This document shows, in pieces, positions 31,763 through 37,135 of a stretch of 37,135 nt of DNA. The stretch lies in NCBI GenBank assembly GCA_017441605.1, contig JAFRXD010000022.1:1-37135 (forward strand), read 5' to 3'. The notes beneath the pieces were generated by a model that worked only from the letters and a program-made list of their open reading frames with translations, did no database searches and was not told where the DNA came from. Position numbers and translations under genes: made by a program. Each line of letters starts with the position of its first letter. Within the stretch, counting starts at the first letter, position 1. The stretch comes from Thermoguttaceae bacterium (GTDB lineage Bacteria > Planctomycetota > Planctomycetia > Pirellulales > Thermoguttaceae).

Positions 31763-34195
31763 TTATTTGTCGGCGACCTCGACTTCTACCTCGTACCCCT
31801 CCGGTTTCTCGAGGGTATACTCCACCTTGCCGTCCTTCTTTTCCCAGCGCAATTTAATCGCGCCGCCGGGAACCGGTTGAACCCCCTTTGCCCAATCCAA
31901 ACCCTCTATCTTCGGTATCCGGATCTTGATCCGTTTGCGCGCCGCGTTCACCGAGTCGATCCCGAGAACGTCGCGATAGAGAACGCGAACGACGTGGGAC
32001 GCGAACCCGTGGTTGCAGCTCGCGTAGTCAAGGTCGTTTTCCCAAAGGGTTCCCGTGCGATCCGCCATGTACTCGTTGTACGCCACCGACTCGTCGAGCA
32101 ACTGCGTCCCTCGACGCGCCTTCGAGAGTATCTCGAGGCGCAACTGATTTCCCACGAACGCGTTGGCTTGGTACACCTCGGGATAAATCCCGTTCTTGAC
32201 TCGATTCGGCCCGAACTTGTCGAGCAACGTCGCCCACAGCTCGGGGAAAGTCTCCGGCGTCGCGGTTTCCCAGAAGAACGCGAAGTATTGGCAAACCTCG
32301 GTGCGATCCTTTTGAACTTCCAATTTCCCGTCGACGCGAGTCGCGTGGTCGCGGAAAAACTCCCCGTCGTAAGACTGCTCGCGAATCGTCGAGCGTATTC
32401 GAGCCCCCTTGTCCCGCCAGTCCGCGACTCCGTACAACTTGCTCGCCGCGTCCAAAACGAACGCGTACAGCATATTGCTCGGGTAGTTGACCCCCTTCAC
32501 AAAGTCGTTCGCCTTCGACCATTCGACGAACACCCAGCTCGGGAGGTTCTCGAGCAACCCGTCGGAATTCTCGTACTGCTCGAAGAACTTGAACAGCTTT
32601 TCGATCTTCCCGCGCAACCCCTTAACGATCGTTTCGTCCGGGGTTCGAGTGGCGAATTCGCCCAACTCCGCGACAAACCACATCGCCCAGTTTGGAATAA
32701 AGACCCCGTCGTAGTGATCCGCGGGATAGCACATGGGCAACATGCCGTCGGGAAGACATTTGAACTTCTCCGGAAGCATAAAGTTTTCCAAAAACGCCTC
32801 TTCGACGTCGGTCTTTCCGGTGAGGTCGAAGGCGGATCGCGCGGTGAAGAAAGAGTCGCAAAGCCACCCGGCTCGCTCTCGGTGAGGACAGTCGGTAAAG
32901 GCGTCGACGGAGTTTTCGCGAAAAGTGAGAACCGCGGCCTTGTACAACTTGTTCAATCGTGGATCCGCCGCCTCGAACGAGGCGTCTCGCGTCGGGGGAT
33001 ACGCGTACTCCCGCATATGGAACTTATTCAGCTTGAACGAGCCCTTCAAGCAGTGCAACTTGGCGTATCTACCGACTTGCGGTTCGAAGGCTTCCAAGTC
33101 GTAAACGCCTTTTCCAAACGTCCACTTCATCGCGCTGCACGTCCCGAGTCGGAGGAAATTGACGTCCCCTTCGGGATTAAGAATTTCGTCAAAGGTCAGA
33201 ACGAGTTCCGTTCCCGGTTCGGCTTCGACGTTGAGACCGAAGAAACCGCAGTAGTTCGCGCCAAAGTCGACCACTTGAACGTCTCCGGCTTTATACGTCG
33301 CGCCGAGCTCGAGCGGCTTCGCGTCGGGGGAGAACGTCGTTTTTAGCCTCTGAACTTCGTCGGAAAGAAGTATTTCCAACTCGTCCATCTTATAGCCTTT
33401 GAGTTCGGGACCAATATTGACGATGGAACGGTCGCGCCAGTAACCCTCGAATCCCTCTTGGGGTTCCGCTTTTCCCGTCTTGCCCCAGGCGACCGGTTCG
33501 AGAATCGCAAATTCCGGATACGGAGCGCGACGCGGCAAATACTGCGGCGAGGGTTGTTTTGCGAGTTCGACCGTCTCAAATTCGTCCTTCTTCTCCAGAT
33601 CGTAAACTTCGATAAAGGGGCGTTGGAAGCTAAATCGCTGAACTTTTTGAACCCGAATTCCGGTATAGTCGATCGCTTGGAACGAAACGACTCCTTCCTC
33701 CTTCTTGTCCAACGTCGCCGCCAGAATCTTTCCGTTGCCGTCGACGATCTCCGCCTGCAGGAAAGAGGGCTGATCAAGATGATAAAAACTATTGCTATTG
33801 TACCCCGCGATTTCGATCATAATCGAATGGCTACCGGGGGAAAGAAAAGGGGAAAGATCCCATTCGTCGACCCGGAACCATCCGTGCGGACCGCGCGCCG
33901 GTCCGTACCCGGCGAACTTCCCGTCGACCGTCGCCCGCATAATGGTCGAGCCGGTAGAACGGAGAAACGCCCCCGCCCCGTTCCCGTCGATCTTCACGTC
34001 GGCGAAGAAGCAGAGCGTTACGTTCATCTCCTTTTCGCGACCTTTTTCCCACACGGGAACGGCTTTGGAAAATTTAGGCGCCTCGGCGCTTTCCGCCGCC
34101 AGCGCGCGAGAGTAAAATTCCGGAATCCCCGTTAGCGCCGTCGCGCCCAACAAGGTTCCGGTCTTTAAGAAAGAACGACGATTCAATTGCGTCAT
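31763..34195 (-). CDS. Tat-targeted GH78-like alpha-L-rhamnosidase
   Basis: From the ATG at 34195 (AGAGGA nine bases upstream) the product is 810 residues; a longer frame starts only at a TTG without support. The N-terminus NRRSFLKTGTLLGATALTG is a Tat signal. N-terminal beta-sandwich domains follow (MRATVDGKFAGYGPARGP resembles the sugar-binding Bac_rhamnosid_N domain), then an (alpha/alpha)6 barrel with the rhamnosidase signature DCPHRERAGWLCDS near residue 425, and a short C-terminal beta domain. GH78 enzymes remove alpha-linked rhamnose; relatives with this layout sometimes cut other sugars, so specificity is uncertain. It has its own promoter with nested palindromes, and no gene follows it in its unit. 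Confidence 0.87.
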   Translation of the reverse strand: MTQLNRRSFLKTGTLLGATALTGIPEFYSRALAAESAEAPKFSKAVPVWEKGREKEMNVTLCFFADVKIDGNGAGAFLRSTGSTIMRATVDGKFAGYGPARGPHGWFRVDEWDLSPFLSPGSHSIMIEIAGYNSNSFYHLDQPSFLQAEIVDGNGKILAATLDKKEEGVVSFQAIDYTGIRVQKVQRFSFQRPFIEVYDLEKKDEFETVELAKQPSPQYLPRRAPYPEFAILEPVAWGKTGKAEPQEGFEGYWRDRSIVNIGPELKGYKMDELEILLSDEVQRLKTTFSPDAKPLELGATYKAGDVQVVDFGANYCGFFGLNVEAEPGTELVLTFDEILNPEGDVNFLRLGTCSAMKWTFGKGVYDLEAFEPQVGRYAKLHCLKGSFKLNKFHMREYAYPPTRDASFEAADPRLNKLYKAAVLTFRENSVDAFTDCPHRERAGWLCDSFFTARSAFDLTGKTDVEEAFLENFMLPEKFKCLPDGMLPMCYPADHYDGVFIPNWAMWFVAELGEFATRTPDETIVKGLRGKIEKLFKFFEQYENSDGLLENLPSWVFVEWSKANDFVKGVNYPSNMLYAFVLDAASKLYGVADWRDKGARIRSTIREQSYDGEFFRDHATRVDGKLEVQKDRTEVCQYFAFFWETATPETFPELWATLLDKFGPNRVKNGIYPEVYQANAFVGNQLRLEILSKARRGTQLLDESVAYNEYMADRTGTLWENDLDYASCNHGFASHVVRVLYRDVLGIDSVNAARKRIKIRIPKIEGLDWAKGVQPVPGGAIKLRWEKKDGKVEYTLEKPEGYEVEVEVADK

Positions 34196-34261
34196 GGGAT
34201 TTGTCCTCTCGAGGTGAACGCGCGGCGACGTCAACGCGACCCGCCAAAACTGCGCGACTCG

Positions 34262-34290
34262 ATTGTACCCCGCGAAAATCGCGGCGTCAA
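34262..34290 (-). promoter_or_regulatory. Sigma70-like promoter for the GH78-like gene
   Basis: TTGACG (34285-34290), a 17-base spacer and TACAAT (34262-34267) lie on the minus strand. The predicted start near 34255 leaves a leader of about 60 nt. The spacer itself holds a CCGCG/CGCGG inverted repeat around a TTTT-containing centre, and a second inverted repeat overlaps the -35 box. Confidence 0.75.
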
Positions 34291-34306
34291 ATTATTTTTT
34301 TGACGC
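34284..34306. promoter_or_regulatory. Inverted repeat over the -35 box (candidate operator)
   Basis: GCGTCAAA (34284-34291) and TTTGACGC (34299-34306) are perfect 8-base inverted repeats with a 7-base AT-rich centre. One arm contains the -35 box of the GH78-like promoter, a usual place for a repressor. No T tract follows, so it is not a convincing terminator for the Sel1 gene upstream. Confidence 0.4.
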
Positions 34307-34336
34307 AAAAAACGGAGCGGTGTTCAAAACGTCGTC

Positions 34337-36736
34337 TCAGCGGTCGTCCCCCTCGCCGTCGTCGTCCGACCGCGGATAATCGTCGAGTTCGATAACGTTC
34401 CCGATCGAATCGAATCCCTTCAACTCTTGGGAGGTTCCGTAGAGCGCGCCAAGCGCCGCGATCGCGTTGTCGGCGCCCTCGTCGAGCGCGTTTTGGTAGC
34501 GATCGACGGCCGCGCGATAGTCTTCGTTCGCCTTTCGCTCGATTTCTCCGCGATCGGCGAACAATATTTTCGCGTCCGGGTCTCCAAGTTCGGCGGCTTT
34601 TCGAAACCAGCGTTCGGCCGCGCGATCGTCTTTCTCGACGCCCTCTCCCAGTAAGTATAAAGAACCGAGATAGCGAGCCGCGATCGCGAGCCCCGCGTCG
34701 GCCGCTTTCCGATGCAGCTCCACCGCCTTGCGACAGTCCTTTTCGACCCCAAGTCCTCCGGCGCAAAGGGTTCCGAGCATAAACGAGGCGAGGCTATTTC
34801 CCGCGTCGGACGCCTTTTGGAAAAGCTCGGCCGCCTTGCGATAATCCTGCGAGACGCCTATTCCGTACACATAAGCTCCGCCGAGTCGAGCGAGTCCCTC
34901 CGAACTCCCCTTGTCGGCGGCTTTGCGATACCACTCGAACGATTGCCGCTTGTCTTTCTCGACCCCAAAACCGCGCTCGTAAAACGAACCGAGATTGACC
35001 ATCGCGACGGAATTGCCCGCTTCCGCCGCCTTCCGATACCACTCGAACGATTGCCGCTCGTCTTTCTCGACCCCGAGACCGAGCGCAAACCGATATCCAA
35101 GCTCGACTATCGCGTCAACGCTACCCGCTCTCGCCGCCTTCCGATACCACTCGAACGATTGACGTTCGTCCTTCTCGACCCCGAGACCGTCCTCGAAACG
35201 CGACGCGACTCGGAGCATCGCGTTGACGTTCCCCGCCTCCGCGCCCTTGCGATACCATTCGAACGCTTTGCGATCGTCCTTCTCGACCCCGGTTCCCGTC
35301 ATAAAACAGACCCCGAGATTAAACATCGCTTTGGCGCTGCCCGCGTCGGCGGCTTTTTGATACCATTCCACCGCCTTGCGCTCGTCTTTCTCGCCTCCGA
35401 TTCCCTCGCGCGCGCGATCGCCGAGTATTAGCGCCGCTTTTGCGACTCCCGCTTCCGCGCCTTTTAGGTAAAACTCGAACGCCTTGGCGTCGTCCTTTTC
35501 GACCCCGAGACCCCGCTCGTAAAGCGACCCGATATGGACCAACGCGTCGGTCTTTCCTCTTTCGACCGCTATTTCGTACAATTCCAACGCTTTGCGATAA
35601 TCGCGTTCGACGCCCCGACCGCGCTCGTAACATTCGCCGAGTCGCAGCGCCGCGACCGCGTTCCCCCCGTCGACCGCTTTTTGATACCAGCGCGCCCCTT
35701 CCGCCTCGTTCTTCTCGATCCCGCGACCTTTCGAAAGACAAGCCCCAAGGTTGTGCATCGCCAAGACGTTGCCTCTCTCGGCGGCTTGCCGGTACAACCA
35801 AGCCGCTTTGCGAAAATCCCGGTCGACTCCTATGCCGCGCTCGCAACATTCGCCAAGATCGAACATTGACGAAGGATCGCCCAAACGGACGGCTCGTTGA
35901 TACCATTGCGCCGCCAAGACCTCGTCCTTCTCGACCCCGAATCCTCGTTCGCAAAGCCAAGCGAGGCTTCGCATCGCGTCGACGCTCCCGGCTTCCGCCG
36001 CCTTGAGGTAAAGTTCCTTCGCCTTTTGGCAATCTTGCTCGACGCCAACCCCCTTCTCGTAGCGCGAGCCGAGCGTTCCCGTCGCCAAGACGTATCCTCC
36101 GTCGGACGCTTTTTGAAACAACTCGTTCGCCTTCCGATCGTCCAATTCGACCCCTTGTCCTTTCGCGTAACGAGTTCCGAGATTGTAAGCCGCCTCGACG
36201 TTCCCGGCGTCGACCGCCTTTTGAAGCCACTCGATCGCCTTGCGATCGTCCTTTTCCACCCCGCGTCCGAGCGCGTAATACGCGCCGACGTTCCCCATCG
36301 AGAGAACGTCCCCGGCCTCCGCCCCTTTCCGATACCACTCGAACGCTTTGGCGTCGGCGTCCTCGAAACTAGGGTTCTTCGCGTAAAGCGACCCCAGATA
36401 AAACATAGCGAGCGCGTTGCCCGCCTCCGCCGCTTTGCGATACCATGCCTCCGCCTTGCGCGCGTCCCTCTCGACGCCCGACCCAAACTCGCAACGCTCC
36501 CCGAACGCGAGCGCCGCCGCGACGTCCCCCGACTCCGCCGCTTTTCGCAACCTCTCCGCTTCTTTCGCCCTCGCCTCGTATTCTCGTCCGAATCCGCTGT
36601 TAACGCTAACGCTAACCGGCTCCTTAACGTCCCCCGAACCGACGGAGATCCCGCGCCATTGAAAGGTCGCGTCCTCGGAGGCTTGGGGTTCGGATTGGTC
36701 GAAATCTCGGTCGTATCGGTCGTTGTCGGAAGTCAT
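34337..36736 (-). CDS. Large Sel1-repeat protein with about 18 repeats
   Basis: A 799-residue protein whose residues 60-720 are an unbroken row of 36-residue Sel1 units. The linker form G-x-G-V-E-K-D can be counted about 18 times (GRGVEKD, GLGVEKD, GFGVEKD and so on), each with an xAxxWYRKAAEAGN helix pair. The first 55 residues are acidic and disordered; the last 75 are acidic and end in SDDDGEGDDR. No signal peptide or membrane segment is seen. Sel1 rows form curved scaffolds that bind other proteins; the partner is unknown. AAAGGA precedes the ATG, and a 9-bp hairpin sits in the leader. Three neighbouring repeats are nearly identical at DNA level. Confidence 0.93.
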   Translation of the reverse strand: MTSDNDRYDRDFDQSEPQASEDATFQWRGISVGSGDVKEPVSVSVNSGFGREYEARAKEAERLRKAAESGDVAAALAFGERCEFGSGVERDARKAEAWYRKAAEAGNALAMFYLGSLYAKNPSFEDADAKAFEWYRKGAEAGDVLSMGNVGAYYALGRGVEKDDRKAIEWLQKAVDAGNVEAAYNLGTRYAKGQGVELDDRKANELFQKASDGGYVLATGTLGSRYEKGVGVEQDCQKAKELYLKAAEAGSVDAMRSLAWLCERGFGVEKDEVLAAQWYQRAVRLGDPSSMFDLGECCERGIGVDRDFRKAAWLYRQAAERGNVLAMHNLGACLSKGRGIEKNEAEGARWYQKAVDGGNAVAALRLGECYERGRGVERDYRKALELYEIAVERGKTDALVHIGSLYERGLGVEKDDAKAFEFYLKGAEAGVAKAALILGDRAREGIGGEKDERKAVEWYQKAADAGSAKAMFNLGVCFMTGTGVEKDDRKAFEWYRKGAEAGNVNAMLRVASRFEDGLGVEKDERQSFEWYRKAARAGSVDAIVELGYRFALGLGVEKDERQSFEWYRKAAEAGNSVAMVNLGSFYERGFGVEKDKRQSFEWYRKAADKGSSEGLARLGGAYVYGIGVSQDYRKAAELFQKASDAGNSLASFMLGTLCAGGLGVEKDCRKAVELHRKAADAGLAIAARYLGSLYLLGEGVEKDDRAAERWFRKAAELGDPDAKILFADRGEIERKANEDYRAAVDRYQNALDEGADNAIAALGALYGTSQELKGFDSIGNVIELDDYPRSDDDGEGDDR
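34927..35190 (-). repeat. Nearly identical 108-base tandem units within the Sel1 gene
   Basis: The sequence GATACCACTCGAACGATTG recurs at 34927, 35035 and 35143, exactly 108 bases apart (one 36-residue Sel1 unit), with near-identical flanks of about 50 bases each. In protein it gives RQSFEWYRKAA three times. Other units of the gene are much more divergent, so these look recently amplified. Confidence 0.8.
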
Positions 36737-36764
36737 CGCGTTTCCTTTCGTCGGGGTTGTGAGA

Positions 36765-36794
36765 GTCGCGAAGCTCGAGCTAGAACTTCGCGAC
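36765..36794 (-). promoter_or_regulatory. Leader hairpin upstream of the large Sel1 gene
   Basis: GTCGCGAAG (36765-36773) pairs perfectly with CTTCGCGAC (36786-36794) across a 12-base loop, about 30 bases before the start codon. No T tract follows in the direction of transcription, so it is not a terminator of the upstream Sel1 gene. Confidence 0.5.
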
Positions 36795-36811
36795 CGCGTT
36801 TGCCGCTTGTT

Positions 36812-36817
36812 ATTGTA
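36812..36817 (-). promoter_or_regulatory. Possible -10 box for the large Sel1 gene
   Basis: TACAAT on the minus strand, just past the stop of the upstream Sel1 gene. No convincing -35 box lies at 16-18 bases, so the promoter call is weak; the gene may also be read from upstream. Confidence 0.35.
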
Positions 36818-36823
36818 CCCTCT

Positions 36824-37135
36824 CTATTCAAAGAGCGCCAGCGCCTCCCTCGCCCGCTCGTCCCCTTGACTCGCCGCGTCTTTCAGCCAAGCGAGCGCCT
36901 CGTCGCAATACCGCTCGACTCCCCGAACGTTCGGGTTCCGCATGTAGAAGAACGACGAAATCGGCTCGCGCGACCCCGCGGCGCCTCGCGCGAGTTCCAG
37001 CGCCTTCTCCGCGTCCTTCTCGACGCCCCAACCGGCGGCGAAACAAAACGCCAAGTTGTTCGTCGCGACGTAGTTCCCGTAAATCGACGCGACCTGGAAC
37101 CACTTGCGCGCCTCCTCGAGGTTCTTCTCGACCCC
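36824..37135 (-). CDS. Sel1-repeat protein, C-terminal part (start off the right edge)
   Basis: The frame is open from the window edge and ends at 36824, giving 103 residues of the C-terminus. It shows two Sel1 linkers (GVEKNLEEARKWF at the edge and GWGVEKDAEKALELA) and ends DERAREALALFE. Some tools may call a shorter gene from a TTG at 37054; this is only an internal codon. The helical-repeat type matches the neighbouring gene, from which it is separated by 87 bases, so the two are a tandem pair of Sel1 proteins. Confidence 0.85.
   Translation of the reverse strand, partial: GVEKNLEEARKWFQVASIYGNYVATNNLAFCFAAGWGVEKDAEKALELARGAAGSREPISSFFYMRNPNVRGVERYCDEALAWLKDAASQGDERAREALALFE

Noticed and set aside
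31877..33346. Long plus-strand open frame (489 codons) opposite the GH78-like gene
   Set aside because: Arg/Val-rich composition, no ribosome-binding site and no family motif. It is a shadow of the well-supported minus-strand gene in GC-rich DNA. The same holds for similar frames at 18773-19645, 15737-16537, 25881-26861 and 80-976.
34284..34306. Inverted repeat as a terminator of the large Sel1 gene
   Set aside because: The T tract lies before and inside the hairpin rather than after it, and one arm holds the -35 box of the GH78-like promoter. An operator is the better reading.
34927..35190. CRISPR-like regular spacing of near-identical segments
   Set aside because: The 108-base period equals 36 codons, the frame is open throughout, and the units translate into Sel1 repeats.

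Overview
The window is a GC-rich bacterial chromosome segment, densely packed with genes. I read it as Planctomycetota or a close PVC relative. That rests on an HU protein with a Lys/Ala/Pro-rich histone-like tail, many secreted carbohydrate-active proteins, Tat-targeted family proteins, several Sel1-repeat proteins, and a GYF_2-like membrane protein with a proline-rich linker. This taxonomic reading is an inference; no marker RNA gene is present. There is no tRNA, rRNA, CRISPR array, transposase or phage gene that I can see.

Layout. (1) Bases 1-3524, minus strand: a membrane protein running off the left edge and a secreted beta-helix protein, each with its own sigma70-like promoter. (2) Bases 3663-13709, plus strand: one promoter followed by seven close or overlapping genes, accA, comM/yifB, a Sel1-repeat gene, priA, a bile-acid-symporter-like transporter, ispF and apbE. 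This looks like one housekeeping operon. (3) Bases 13727-14543, minus: the HU gene with a strong terminator, a near-consensus promoter and an unusually long structured leader. (4) Bases 14692-28567, minus: a long run starting at a promoter near 28550. In transcription order it holds a GH106-type glycosidase, a Tat-targeted DegT aminotransferase-fold protein, a BNR/Asp-box sialidase-like protein, folP, an RNase HII-like protein, a calcineurin-like phosphoesterase, nfo, and four secreted esterase paralogues with a decayed fragment of a fifth copy. Secreted glycan enzymes and core metabolism genes are interleaved and partly translationally coupled. (5) Bases 28615-31711, plus: a NagX/HGSNAT-like membrane acyltransferase with a strong terminator, then a small lipoprotein with a structured leader. 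(6) Bases 31683-37135, minus: a Tat-targeted GH78-like rhamnosidase, an 18-linker Sel1-repeat protein, and a further Sel1-repeat protein running off the right edge.

How the genes may work together. The two rhamnosidase-type enzymes (GH106, GH78-like), the sialidase-like protein, four secreted acyl-esterase paralogues and a membrane sugar acyltransferase suggest a decentralised locus for breaking down an acylated, rhamnose-containing glycan outside the cytoplasm. The exported PLP-type aminotransferase homologue is its oddest member. The functional link is inference from neighbourhood and family.

The most noteworthy observations are: the Tat-targeted DegT protein with an intact PLP lysine; the esterase array with a 112-residue block identical between two copies beside a divergent C-terminus; a 184-base decayed esterase fragment whose substitutions run strongly from A/T to G/C; exact 108-base repeats inside the large Sel1 gene; and structured leaders or nested palindromes at accA, HU, the lipoprotein gene and the GH78-like gene. 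Many starts were chosen from Shine-Dalgarno and promoter positions rather than the longest open frame. All counts and alignments were done by eye.
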